A DNA stretch of 64,000 nt from Conus ventricosus (taxonomy: Eukaryota; Mollusca; Gastropoda; Neogastropoda; Conidae), in contig CM031622.1 of the NCBI GenBank assembly GCA_018398815.1, positions 18,086,181-18,150,180 on the forward strand, given 5' to 3'. Position 1 is the stretch's first letter; each line of letters begins with the position of its first letter. Positions 43,627 to 56,335 of the stretch are shown here, piece by piece. Under the pieces are notes generated by a model, which did not search any database, was not told the DNA's origin, and saw only the letters and a list, made by a program, of their open reading frames with translations. A program made the translations under genes and the position numbers.

Positions 43627-46600
43627 AACTTAGATCATACATTACATCTTGCCCCAGGCCTTTCTTGGGTTGTTTTTCCTTAAGTCTACAAACACCCAAG
43701 ATTGATTTAAATATCGGGTTACCCCATTTCAGATAAATTGAAGCCCGGCCTGGGGGAGGTATTAGCGGGGCCTCACTTTTTTTAAATGCAAGCTAAAAAA
43801 CAAAGTATTTGGGACGATAGGGACCCCACAAAAAAACCGTTAAACCCTAATGTACTTGACGCCAAAAATCTGAAAGGAGGGGCTATGAGTCACCCGTTTT
43901 CCCAATGGGGAAATTTTTTACAATGTTTAAAAGGGGCCTCATGATGTCACTACTGTTTTAGGAATGTTTTTCACGCTTTAAACCTAATAACCCCATGGGA
44001 AATAATCTTAGAATTTGACTTTGAGTATCTTATAAAACTACACGACCCCAAAAAGTTACCCCTAGCCGGAAAGAAAAAATTAAAGATGACCCCACAAAAC
44101 CCTTCCAAAAAACTTTCCCTAATCTTCAACAAAAACTAAAAAAAGTCTGTCTTTTACAGACTTTTTGAGTTTTCCCTAAAGCTTTGGGTGAAAAAAAAAG
44201 CTTTCACAGAAAAAATTATTGTGATCAAGAGCCTTTTTAAAGGACCTTTACATCAGGAAAAATCTGATCTTGGGAAACCAAGCATGAGGGCTTCAAAAAA
44301 AAGGATTTTTAAAAGTTAATGAAAAACAGTTTTTTGGGTTTTAAAAACCATGAAGAACCCCCCCCAAACGCAAAATGTAAAATTTTTTGAAAAAGAAAAA
44401 CAAGCAATTAAGTGGTCTCTAAACCTAAAAATAAAGGGGATTTAGAAGATTTAACGCCCAGCCGGTTGGATTTTGAGGGAAAAAAAAGGTTTTTAAAGTT
44501 GGACAACCCGGTGTTTATCGGTTTTTCCCTTTATTGATTTTGTAAAATTTTTTTAAAGTTAGAATTTTGTAGGCCTATTTTAAAACCCACGTCCCCGAGA
44601 AGGCCCTTTTTTACCAGACGCTGATATTTTTATTTAGAGCCCCACGGGGAAGACTTTTAAAAGACTTAGAAACTGAGGTACCCAAAGGGAAAACAAATTG
44701 GGGGGGTACGACACTTTTGGATAACCCAAAGACGCCCCCTTTAATTCAACTGAAAAACAAAAAAGAAATTGGAAAAAGATGAAGGAAAAATTAATTTCCC
44801 CCAGTTATCAAAAAAAAATAGTTGGTTTGCGGTCAAAGATTTTATAGCTTTGGCAGCCAGATTCTGTAAGAAAAAAGCAAAGGGCAAAAGGTAAAGAAGT
44901 TTTTCAAAAAAATTTTAATCACGACAACTAAACCCCAAGTCCTTTGAAAAAAGTTTTTTCATACCCCAAATTTTTATTGCGCTTTTCTTCATAAAGGAAA
45001 ACACAACTGCTTTTTAAAAAAAAATTTCCATTTAACCTCTAACAATAACAAGAGAATTACGTCAACCCTGGGGTTTCCATATGCTTTTGGGAAATTGGAG
45101 AATTTTTAAAAGTTTAATTTGGGACTAATTGGTTTGGTACTTAACTTAAAAAACCTAACAAAGTACTTATTAAAAACCCTAATTTAGTACTTACTTAAAA
45201 AATTTTAGTACTTTCTTTAACTTATAATTTACTTTTACTTCCCCTTGAAAATTTATTTCCCATTTTAACTTAAAAATTATTTTCCTTAACAAACTTAACT
45301 TTTTTTATTAGTTTTTTTTTTTAAATTTCCCTTTAAAAAAACTTTTCCCTTTAAAAAAAGGGGGTCTACAGGGGGGCTGTACTTTTTTTGAAAAGCGGTT
45401 CTTCTTCTTTTACGTGGGCTTTTGTAATTTGTTGCTAGGTATGGGGGTTAGGTATTTGAAATGCTAAAAAACCACCAAAAACAGCAGTTTCCCAAATAAA
45501 AAAATGTTACACTTATGTTTGACTGCGTTTTTGTGTTGTTTTTAAATTGTGTTGTTGGGGGCGGCGGTTGTATTATATTAAAAAATTTTTGTTTTGCTGT
45601 GGGTTTGCTTTTTGCGGTTCTGTTCCATTCAGCTGGGTTTACCCCGCCTCAACACGTCCAGGACTTTTAAACTTAGAAACACCTAACCTTGTGGTCCATT
45701 CACTTGTGGTACATTCCTTGTGGTAATTTTTCTCCTCCCGGACGCCCTGCGGCGTTTCTCGCTCATTTTTTTTTTGGAATAAATTTAATATGATAAATTT
45801 TTAAATTATGATTTAAAAGTTTTTAAATTCCCATATAAAGGGGGCATAAAATGCCCCAAAATCTGTAATACTTTTCAATGAAAGGTTTCTAGGGACTTTT
45901 TTTTTAAAAACCGGGTTTCTTGTTTTAAGTCATATTTTAAATTTCTTTGATAAAGGCCCATCTTATTTTACTAACTTGCTTTAGGTTTAATCATTGTTGC
46001 CCCCGTTTAAACCCATTTTTACCCTAACTGCGTTCGTACCTAGCGTAGTTACTTCTAAGTCTGATGTGGGCCCTTGGGAAATTGTTCGAATTTAAGTTCA
46101 TTTCCCTAAATATGTTTATTTTTTCCCACACGCAGCTGAGAGTATAATTTTCTTTAGGGCATTGGTTGTGAGTGCCTACGGAGTGGGCTGCTTGTTCACA
46201 CTTTAATGTTGGTCACCCCCCCCTTTTTAAAACAAAAAAAAAATAATAAATATTTTTAAAACCATGATTTTTAACGTTGGTTAATTATGCATTCCCTATT
46301 GTTGGGTTATAGGGGTTTAACCCTTGCAAAAATGTTTTTTGGGGAAAAAAAAACCGCCCCCTGGAAAGTAGAAGATTTCCCAAAAACTATTTGCAACCTT
46401 ATTTTTACCCCTACCCACAAAAAGATTACTGATTAAAAAGCCCCTAGCCCAGTCTTTGTATTATAAATTATTTTAATTATTTTTTAGTTAATAAAAGAGG
46501 GAGTAAAAAAAAAGATTATCAATACGATTTCCCTTTCTCCCTGTAATTAGCGGTCTTGAATAGGTATAGTGGTTAGAAAAATCAGGGTTTAAAATGAAAC

Positions 46601-49600
46601 CGGCCCGCCCTGGGAAAGGGTTTAAAGAGGGGATGTTTTTTAGGTTAATTTTGGAATTCCTGCAGGGTTTTGCTTTCCCCCAAAAGTTTCCCCTTGGTTA
46701 CACAGGGGTTACCCCAGAAAATTTTAAAAGCATGAAAAAATTAAATTCAAAAGAAAAAAATTTTAAAAAAAGATGTCGGGATTGGCCCTGATGGTGGGAG
46801 GAGCTTTTTTAAATTTGCTTTGGCTTTTCTGGAAGAAAATTTATGTTTAGTAAATTGCGGTTTCCCGGATAAAGAGGGGAAAGAACATAAAAAGGCAAGG
46901 AAAGATTTTACCCAAAGGCAAGAGGCTTTTGGGAAAAAAGGCAAAATTCCTCCTTAGACTTTATTAAAAAAAATTTAAAGGGAAAAAGGGGGTCATGCAA
47001 AAGCCCCTTTACAGACGTTGATGACGCAATGACGGGAGTTTTTATTTAGCGACGGGAAAAGAAGTTTCTAACACGCCACCCCCAGCCCTGTTGACTTTTT
47101 GAACCTTTGAGGAACAAAAGGGGACGGGAGGACATTTTTTATTGCAGTTGGCATGACCTAAATTTCTTCTTGTTGCTCATTTCTTGTGAAAAATTTTTAA
47201 AAATGTTTTAAAAATGGAAAAAAAATATATTTTTCTCCTAAAGGGTTTTGGGAAAAGGAAAAGGGACGCTTTTGAAAAATGGTAAGCTGCTAGGGGTGTT
47301 TTAAAACAAAAATGCAAAAGGTTGGTTTTCAAAAAAAAAATTTGGGCCCAAATATTTTCTCCCTTTGCCCCAAAAAAAATTAATAAGCCCTTAGTTTTGT
47401 TTTTTTTCATTTCCCAAAATGAACCCCAAATGGACTTGTGTATTTCCCACATGAAAAAAGTTTTTAAAAAAAAAAAATTTTAAGTTGGCTCTGCCCGTTT
47501 TTGGGACAGGGGTTTTCAAGATACACGCGCTAAACCCTTTTAAAACCGAAAAAAAAGCTAAATGCTGTGGCTGTGGCTTTAAAAAAATATACTGAGGGGC
47601 CCATTAAGTACCCAAGGGGATGATTCAAGGTTGTTTGATGGAAAAGTTTTAAAAGGGTTTCGGAAAACCAAAATTTTTTTAAAACATCAAGTTAAGTTAA
47701 AAAGGGGGACCCCGGGGAACCCATCGACCCCACAACCCTTAGTAGAAAACTTTTAATAAGAATCTGCTGGAACCCCGTTTTCCTATAAATACACAGAAAA
47801 ATTATGGTTAGAGAATGAAAACACAAAAGGGTTTTTAGGAGATTCCCAGCGTTTTTCGGGCCATAAACAATGAAAAATTTTTAAGGGAACGGGCCCTTTC
47901 CCCAAACCCGAAAAACCCCAATTTAAAATTTTTAAAAAAAAAAATTGGGAAATTTGAAAGGGTACAGGGGATCAAAATCTTGCCTTTTGGGCCCCTAAAA
48001 GAAAGAACTTGTTTGCTCCTGGGAGGCAAAAGGTGTTGTTAAAATTTAAACAGCCACACCCCCCTTTTGGGAGCGTAGATTTTATATGGTTAAAAGGGAA
48101 TTATAAAAACACCCCCTTCCCGTATATTTTTTAAGAAAAAATTTTTCTGCTCCCGGGCCCCCCTAAAAATTCCTTTGTTCATGAAGAGCTGAAATTTGGG
48201 TCCCCCCAAAAAACACAGTGGAGTTAAAAAAAAATATATTTATTTTTTCCCAAAAATTTTTTTTTGTTTAAAAATTTTTTTTTTTCTTATTTTTTGGGTT
48301 TTAACTGATCATGTGTTTGTTTTTTTAATGTTCTGTTTTAAATTTATCAGTGTTTTCCCTGTTGTGAAGTTTAAAAATCGTCTCCCCTCCTTTTGAAGTT
48401 CAATTTTTTTTTTGTCTGTAATCCCCACCATCGGCCATAAGCTCTGAAAAAATTTTTTGGGCCGTTTAAAGTTTTCATCCTGTTTAAAGATTTTTCTTAT
48501 TTTAAACTTAATGAACAAAATTTTGCTGATGTAGGGCTACAATGGGGAGTGTGCTTTTTAATTTTTGGAGTTAATTTTTTTTTAAAAAAGCATTTTAAAC
48601 ATAGACTGGCGCCTAAACCTTTAAAACCCAAAGGCCCCCCCTAAAGCTAAAGGGACTGGCGCCCCCGCCCCCGTAGCTAAAAAAGAACCTAGGGCTCAGC
48701 CCCTTACGTAGCTACAGCTGTGAGCCAAATAATTAATAAGAAAGGTATTTAAACTTTTGCATAAATTTTTTTCTGTAACCCCATACCCTTTTTAAGTCGT
48801 TTTATTTCCCTTTTTAAGTTCAGTTATTTTTTTTACCTAAAATGTTGAACCTCATTTTTTTTAAAAGAATTTTTTTTAAAATTAATCTTTTTTCAAATCT
48901 TCTTTCCCTTTTTAATTTTCTGGCAGCAAATTTTATTAACAAAGTAAAACGCAAATAAAATCAAAAATAAATTTTTGAAAATAAAAATCGTGTACTGTTA
49001 GTTTGGTTTTGTTTTAACCCTCACAGTAAACCCTTTTAGATGATACAAGAGTGTTTATTTCATTCCCTTTTTGTAATTGCAATACTTTAGCTTAAGAGGG
49101 GCTCCAAGTTTTCGCCCTTTTTTTTGTATACCTCCCAATTAGCGTTTTGGTCTTTGGGAAACTAGGATCGCCCTCCTGGGGGGTAATAAATTAAACGAAA
49201 AATCCTCGTCATTTGCCCAGGTAGTGTCCGTGCGTTTGGGGGAAAAATTTTAAGTAAAAAGTGTCATCCCCCCCTTTGTAAGGATTCTTTTCTGTGATAT
49301 ATTTTAGAAACCCCGGGGGGAGGTTTTTTCAATCTGTTTTTTCTGTTGTGTTCCTGGGGAAATAGGCTAAAAGAATGGGTTCCCCGCATTTAAGGGTTTT
49401 CTAAAAAATTTTTTTTTTTTTATCAAAAATATACATTTGGGCTTCGTAGTTCAAAATTTAAATTAAGCAAAATTTTAGGAAGCAACGCCCCGCAAATTTT
49501 CTCTTTTATGGGAAATTTGATTTTAGTTTGCCAAAATCGTTTGCCCTTAAATTTCTTTCTCTTCTAGGGTTTTGGATATTGCTGTCGTTCTTTTTCTTCA

Positions 49601-52600
49601 ATTTTGTTCGTTTTTTAAACCCATATCTGTGTATCAAAAACCATAAACCCTTTCCTTCACCCCCATGATCAAACTGGGGTTTTGTTGGGTAGGTCTTTTA
49701 GGGTTCCCGCAACGCATTTTTGGGGCTAGCTGGCTTTTGATTCTGGCCCCCGAGAATTTTTTTTTAATTTTAAAATTTTATAAACAAAAATTTTTTTTAA
49801 AACAATCAATTTAAAAAAACAAAAATTTTTAATAAACAAAAGTATTGAAAAGGGGGGGCGTCCGTAAGCATAGCTTTTGTGTGCTTAGATTTTTTAATGC
49901 TCATTTTTTTTTTTTTAGCTATCTTTTTTCCCCTTTTTATATAATTTTCCTTAAAAAATTCTTCAAAATATCTTTGTCCCTTTGGTAAAATAAAAACAAT
50001 GATTTTAACTGATTTTAAAATCTTTTAAGACACATTTTATTTTTGAGTTTAGCCAACAGAAAAATAAGGGTAGCCCCTAAAGGCTAGCTTTGACCGAGCT
50101 TTTTTTTTTTTTAAAAATGTTTTCGGGTTTAGTGGGAAAAAGTCTCAATTAAAAAACAGTGTTTCAGTTTCCCCCAAATAGTCTATAGTAATGGTTTTTT
50201 TTTAAACCCCGCTCGGGGTTTTGTAGGATCAAACCCAAAAAAAATTTTTCTCGTCTGTCCAAAAAAAACTTCCTTTTTTTTTTGTAAGACTTTTTTGTGC
50301 TTTAATGGTTGTGCCCCGAATATAAAAATGTACTGTAAGGAAACCTGTATATTGTTTGTAAAAATAAGTACGAAAAACAGTTTTTCCCCCAAACCCGTAA
50401 TCCGCAGGAAGAGAACAGTGCGGTTTTTTGGAGAAAATTCAAAATATCCATCTTTTTTAATTTGGTTATTTCTTCTGCATTTTAAAAAAGCCCGTTTTTT
50501 AGCCTGTTTTTTTCATGTTTAGTGCGCATCAAAACCCTAAAAAACATTTCCTTTTTTATTGGGGGTTTCGTTGCCCTTTTTTGGGGAATATTTTTTTATA
50601 CCTCTTGCCCTACCCCTTTTCCCCCTTCAAACAATCTGTTGTCAAATGTTTGGGTCTAAATCCAACCACAGCCGATTTGGTTATTAAGTTTGTCTTCGAG
50701 TCTTACATAATAAAGGGGAAGTTTTTTTCATACACGATCAAATGCGGATCTCTTTTTTCCCACCCCAGCGGAAAAAAAACTTTCTTTTTTCATCCCCCGG
50801 TTGATGAGGTAAAAAATCCACGACCTGAATACAAAAGTCCCCCCTTGATTTATTGCAAAGTCAACCCTTTTCAATTTTTGGTTTTTAAAAAATTTGATTT
50901 TTCTTTTGAAAAAGGGGTTGGTTTCCTTTTAGTAAAAAAAGAACAAAATTTTTTTTTAAAGACTTCAGAGATGATTTTGATGTTTGTTCCCGAGAGTGTT
51001 CGCTTGTTTCTATTTTCTTTTAAAGGAGTGTTTTAAAAACCCCTTTATAATAAATAAGTTTTTTCTTTTTTTACCGGGTTAAAATTGTTCTGGCCAGTTT
51101 AAGGGGTTTGTAACAAATCAAAATCAAGAGAAATGTCCTAAATGTGTTTTGCCCCTTCCCCGGGTTTAGAAAGGGAAAGACCCGAAACGCTAAGATTAAA
51201 AGTCAGTTCATAAGTAAAATTTTTCTTTTAGTGCACCCTTTGGGAATATGGCATATGGTCTTTAACGCTCAAAAACTAGGGGGGATGCAGAATCTGTTGC
51301 AAATGCTTCTGCTATGCCTCATTTTTTAACATCATCCTTTTTTCCTCCCCTTTTTAAACCTGTGCTTGAGGGGCCCTTTGGGCTTTGTTTTCCCTGTAAA
51401 TTTCTCTTTTCCCTTTTTTTTTTAGGCAGCCATTTGGGTCAGAATGAGGGGGAAAAAAAGTCTGCCTCGCTTTTAAAGACTTCTCTGCCCCCCAGTTTCC
51501 TTGCTATTGTTTAACAATTTCCCCGCCCCAAAAATTTGCCCAAAAAGTAGCATTAGGATTTTGTGATTTAATATCCTTTTTTAATTGATAGTTTAGCAGT
51601 GGGCCCGGCGTTTAAAAATCGCCAGCCCAAAGATCATGGAATTTCTATTAAAATTTGTCCGGGCTGAACTGTTGATGGAGTTTTTTCACTAATTATGGTT
51701 TTTCCCCTTTTACCCTTTTCGGGGATACGGTTTTTTTCTTCTTTGGATGGGTCGAGGTCACCCCCGTTTGAGTTCATTTTTTATAAAACCCAAAAAAAAT
51801 ATAAATAAAAAATGGGGGGATGAAGATTTTTACGCGATTGGGGTCTGGTTTAAAGAAGATTTAAACGAAATGGGCCCCTTTATTGCAAGAAAAAAATTGA
51901 AGGGGGGTTCTTTTCTCCTAGACAACGCCAAGAACTATTGCGGGAAAGAAAAATTTAATTTATTCTATAGAAACATAGGACGGGGTTTCCCGGGTGCTTG
52001 GCCAAAGATTTTTTTAGGAAAATGGTGGGCATTTGTATGGGAAGAAATGGGGAGGAGGCCCTTGGGAAAAACTACTTTAACGCAAAAAACCCCAAAAAAG
52101 TTTTTTAAAAAAAGCCCAATTTGGCGAAAACTCCCTATTGCTAAAGGCCCGAACAATTAAACCTTTTAGGTTGAACCGAAGCCGTTGTGTTTACAAAAAA
52201 TTTTTGGGGAAGAGTTTCCCCAACCCCCAAACTAAAATAAAAAAATACCTCTAAAAATTTAAAAAAAGCAGATGAACTAATAGCAGAAATTGAAAAGAGT
52301 TTAAGTGGGGGACACGTTAAAAACCCAAATTTGGGGATTTTCCCTTGCCCCTTTCGTGAAATTTCCCCGGGGCTTTAAAGCTGCTTGGGACAAAAGGGGG
52401 GAAATAAAAACAATTTGGGAAACATGGGAGTAGATAGAAAGTAGAAAAAGAAAAAAAATAAATGGCTAATGCAGTTTATAACCCCAATTTTGGGCGAGAA
52501 GAAAAGGCTAGAATATGCAGAAAAAAAACGAAATTTTAAAGATAAAAAAGGGCAGCCCGGTTAGAAAAATGCTGTTCTAAACAGAGCGCAGTAGCATTTA

Positions 52601-55096
52601 CAAAAAAAGCAGAATTAAAGAAACTATAAACAAAATACTTTATGGAAAAAAATACGGGGGCTGAAAGATTAAGGGGTGTTCAGAAAAAACAGGGGGTTAA
52701 AAAGGTTTGCATATTAAAAGTTTGGGTTTTTCTATTTTTCCCCTGTTTATGCTTTTTTAAAAAGGGGGTTGGCCCCAAAAGGGCCGTAGCACCCCCAAAT
52801 AACCTTTTTTAAAAAATTGGAAATTTGAAAACAATTACATCATTAGCAAACTTATTTTTAAAAAAAAAAAAATTTTGCGCCCAAAACGCTTGATTTCTCT
52901 GCCTGGCATAAATGGGGGAGTGTTGTTAGTTTTTGGGGTTTTTTCTACTATAGGAAGTTACTGGTTATTGGCTGAATCTGTGGACGTTGGGGTTTTAGCG
53001 GGTGGATTAATTTTTAGTAAAATAAAAATTGGCCCAAACCCGTTTAAAAATTAAAAAAAACCCCAACAAGGGCGGGCTTTTTGCTAGGGGTGACTGTTGT
53101 GCGAGGGGATCAAAGGCGGTGTGCTTTTTGGTTCTGAACTGCTTTCTGGGGGGGGGGGGGGGGGGGGGGGGGGCTTTTTTTTATAACGGGGTCGCCTTTT
53201 TTCAGAGGGTAGGGTTCCCTTTTTTTTTTAAAGGATGGAGCAAAGGGCCCCTTTTGTTTTTTATTGTGCCCTAAGTTTTGGCGTTTTCCCGCTATGGGGT
53301 TTTTATGTTATTAAAAACTGGATCATGCCAATCTGTAGCCCCAAGGTCGAAGGGAAAATGTATAATTCCCTGCCCCCAACAAAATCAACTTTTACCTAGG
53401 GTTTTGCAAAAACCGTCTTTGGGCCTTTGTATGCTGGCAGGCAAAAATTTAACAAACCCCGGGGTTTTAAAAGATCTTTAAAAATTTCTGAAATTTTTTT
53501 TTAGAAACAAAAGCCGGGTAGATTGTTTTCTATGTAGATTAGTCTGTGCTTGTGTCCCCAATAAAAACCCAAAAGTATGTCCCCTATGGAGTCCCTTGGT
53601 TTTGCAATCCCGGATTGTTAGGCCTTCACTTTCATCTAAGAAAATGTTGTCCCGGCATCAGGGTGTTTTTGTTCTATGGGGTCCCTTTGGACTCGTTTGT
53701 CTGGTTTAAAAGAAGTGTGGCCGGCCAGTGTATAATTTTTAAATTTTCTACCCTTCGCCCCCCACAAAAACAATGTGCCTAAACCCCTTTAAATTTCGGG
53801 GTTAAAAATTTTTCTAAAATTTAGTTGGGGGTTTAATGTTAATTCATTTCAAAAATTTTTTCATTTGCATTTTGTGTCCCTTAGGGGGTTTTTAAAGGAT
53901 TAAAAGGGGTTGTCGTTAAAGGGGGGGGGGCACTTGTAGTTCAGTAGTATTGTCTTTATGGTAATTTAAATGAAAGTTATTTTACTGACCTTACCCAAAA
54001 GGATTGGGAGGGTTTTAAATGGTTTGCATATGAAACACCGCAGCCAGTAGTTGCGCAGTAAATTTTGGGAAAATTTAACTGATTTGGAAAAAAAACCAAA
54101 AGGGGGGATGCCCCTGCTGGGGTGGCACTCTGTCACTTTTATTGGGGGGTTTAAATATTTTGTTGGTGGGTTTACAAGTTGGGTTGGAAAACCCTTTGAT
54201 CCCTCTACTGAAAGGTTTTTAAATGTGAAAAATCCCAAAAATTTGGGGGTTTTAAAAAGTCTACTTTGTAAGTGGCACTTTCGTTATATTTTAAAAGGTT
54301 CCTTTTTTTTAAAAAGTTTTTTTTAAATAAATTATAAAAAAGATGTACATCTATATAACCCAAACAAAACGGGGGGTGTGTTTTAAGTTTCCAATTTTTC
54401 AAATTTGGGGCGGGAGTTGTGGATTGCCCTAAAGAAATTGGGGTTTAAGTTAAGTGGGTTAACAATTTTTGGGGAAAAAACTCAAAAACTTGGGTCAAAT
54501 TAGTAACGAGGTGGGCAATAAAAAAACTATGTAAAAATTCCTGATGGTTTTCAACTTTTGCTTTTTTAAAAGAAAGTACTTAGCGAATTTGGCATATTGT
54601 TAAAAATTTAAAGAAAACAAACCCCAGAATTACTATACATTTCCCCCTAGAAAGGAAAAAAGAGAGTACAATTTTCCTAAAGGCCCAGCTAAAAATTTTG
54701 GTTTCACAGTTTTTTCAGAGCTTATTTGATTTAGTTTCAAGAGAAAATGTTTTTAATTTTTAAGGTAATAAACCTGATTTTTGTGAACCCCAAAAATTGT
54801 TTTTTCATTTTCAAAAAGTTAAAAAAAAAGTTTTAAATTTTTTTGAGGCTATCCGTCTACGTTCTTTAAAAGGGGTTTTTCCATAACTAGGGGGGGGTTT
54901 TTCCCATTTTTTCGATTAAACTCAGTTGGAAATAAACAGTGAATTTAAAGATTAATTATTGGGCCTATAAATTTATTTGATGTTTAAAAAAAACTAACCC
55001 AAAAAAAGGGAGAGCCAGTTGTTTGTTTTTGATTTTTTAATTTGGGGTGGAAGTAAAAAGGGTACTGTAAAACCCCTTTAAATTTTTATGCCCTGG
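43627..55096. other. Corrupted Polinton interior (probable low-accuracy assembly)
   Basis: From just after the clean polymerase frame ending at 43626, the sequence becomes dense in AAAA, TTTT, GGG and CCC runs with stops in all frames. Polymerase motifs are still traceable to about 45115. Clean sequence returns exactly at the right terminal repeat (55097). No frame after 45115 can be trusted. I looked for integrase, ATPase, protease and capsid signatures and found none I could defend. A short basic minus-strand start (MSEKRRRASGRR, from 45766) and open stretches at 50515-51036 and 51747-52160 could be residues of real genes. Confidence 0.7.
53148..53173 (+). repeat. 26-base G homopolymer
   Basis: An uninterrupted G run inside the corrupted block, probably an artefact. 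Confidence 0.9.
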
Positions 55097-55329
55097 AGAG
55101 AATGTAAATATACGGGTTCACGATCACCAAATCTTATCTTGCACGTAAGACCCCATTTTAAAGTAACGATTACGTCAATTTTTGCAGTTTTTGCGTGTTA
55201 ATTTTGGTTGTAAAACAGGTGTTAATTTTGGCTAAAATTAGCATGAGAAGGACGCGATTTGTTTGTGAAAAGGGAGGTTTTCGTGCAAAATAAGATGGGT
55301 GGTCGTGAACCCGTATATTTACATTCTCT
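55097..55329 (-). repeat. Right terminal inverted repeat of the Polinton (233 bp)
   Basis: The reverse complement of the left repeat once the LTR insertion is removed. It starts AGAGAATGTAAATATACGGG and ends with the inverse of the same sequence, so both edges carry the ~49-bp arms. The arms are not identical: the inner one reads ACGATCACC where the outer reads ACGACCACC, and the left repeat shows the same inner/outer difference. Confidence 0.9.
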
Positions 55330-55334
55330 AATGA

Positions 55335-55518
55335 GCTGAAACTTACTGACTGCACATTTCGATAGGAAAGGCTTGTGTGCTTGTTTGTACGCTTGTGACA
55401 ATAAGGAAATTTGCAATTATTAAACAAGTGAGTAAAAGTCCATGTAGCATCTTATATTGCATTGCTGCAATTTGTAATAATGATCATGTCTTCAGCTTAA
55501 ATATCACAGGAGTTATGG

Positions 55519-55559
<41 letters not shown>

Positions 55560-55910
55560 ATCAGTTCTTCATGTTATTTTCCTTTTTTGCAAAGAAGCTG
55601 ACCAAAATGCTGCTCACATGTGGTGATGGAATACAAATTAGTAAGCATTGTTCAAACTGTATTCTGATTCATGTGGAATGATTAAAACTAGTAAGTGTAT
55701 TTTTACAAAGTACTCAAGAAACATATCAAATATTGAATAAAACTTGTACCATTTGCATGTTTAAAGCCTCCTCTTTGTCGTGCGTGTGTGTGTGTTTGTG
55801 CATGCTGACATGCATAGCTGTTCAGAAGATGACATTGTTATTCTTGATCAATAATAGTAATTATGAAAATCACTACCACCGATAATGATAATGAAGATGA
55901 TGATGATGTG

Positions 55911-55952
<42 letters not shown>

Positions 55953-56335
55953 GCAACAACAATTATGATAACGATGATAATAATGATGAGAGTGATAAGA
56001 TAAGATAATGTTGCTTATAGCCCAGCCGACCGCAAAGGGCCACATCAGGGCTGATGAGAGAGTGGTGAAAATAAAAAATATAATGTAGTGATAAATACTA
56101 GGGTTGAAAATGCTGATGACAATGATATTAATATTAACAATAATAGTGACAATAATACTAATTTAATATTTAATGTAATGATAATAATAATAATGATGAT
56201 AATGATAATAATAGTAATTAAGATGCCGGACGATGGCTTTGAAGAAAAAATGCTGCAGATATTATATTTCATTAGGCTTGGCTTTGGCTGACTGTGCTCA
56301 TACACAAGCATTGTTTTCTGTGTGTTTGACTACAG
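55335..56335. other. Non-coding stretch, probable intron before exon B
   Basis: Contains a GT tract (about 55519-55557), a TAA tract (about 55914-55950) and a GAT/AAT-rich low-complexity region. A short block, CCCAGCCGACCGCAAAGGGC (about 56020), resembles a SINE fragment. It ends in TGTTTGACTACAG, an acceptor. Confidence 0.45.

Larger units (their letters stand above)
40099..45115 (+). pseudogene. Protein-primed family B DNA polymerase of the Polinton, interrupted
   Basis: This would copy the element from its protein-bound ends. The N-terminal region (40099-40521) runs into SGWSEGTVLEIKL, then a frame break at about 40520. The next part resembles the Polinton pre-exonuclease region (NMCFMWCVLAHLHPVKNHA, about 40600-40655). 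A zinc-binding CRRC-type segment lies near 40965, and the exonuclease I motif YADFE near 41132. The Tc1 insertion follows. The gene resumes at about 42920 with CWICNREL, HDHITGKFRGAAHNSCNL and the exonuclease II-type FHNLRGYDSHFI. From 43627 polymerase motifs A (about 43850), B (about 44310) and C (about 44611-44628) are still traceable, but indels and altered bases are dense. The end is near 45115. Confidence 0.85.
32119..55329 (+). mobile_element. Polinton/Maverick-type element with nested insertions
   Basis: Inverted ~235-bp ends (32119-32305 continued at 39068-39116, and 55097-55329) enclose a protein-primed family B DNA polymerase gene, the hallmark of Polintons. AATGA flanks both ends (32114-32118 and 55330-55334), a 5-bp direct repeat consistent with a target-site duplication; Polintons usually give 6 bp. 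Removing the LTR element (32306-39067) and the Tc1 element (41367-42867) leaves about 15 kb, a normal Polinton length. Expected partners such as integrase, packaging ATPase, maturation protease and capsid proteins could not be read, because 43627-55096 is corrupted. Confidence 0.8.

Noticed and set aside
46594..46791. Possible phospholipase A2-like segment (GYTG...CRDW)
   Set aside because: The key catalytic HD pair is not visible and the stretch is in the corrupted block.
50515..52160. Frames in the corrupted block that faintly suggest ATPase or other Polinton proteins
   Set aside because: Base quality appears too poor, the motif matches are vague, and no catalytic pattern could be defended.
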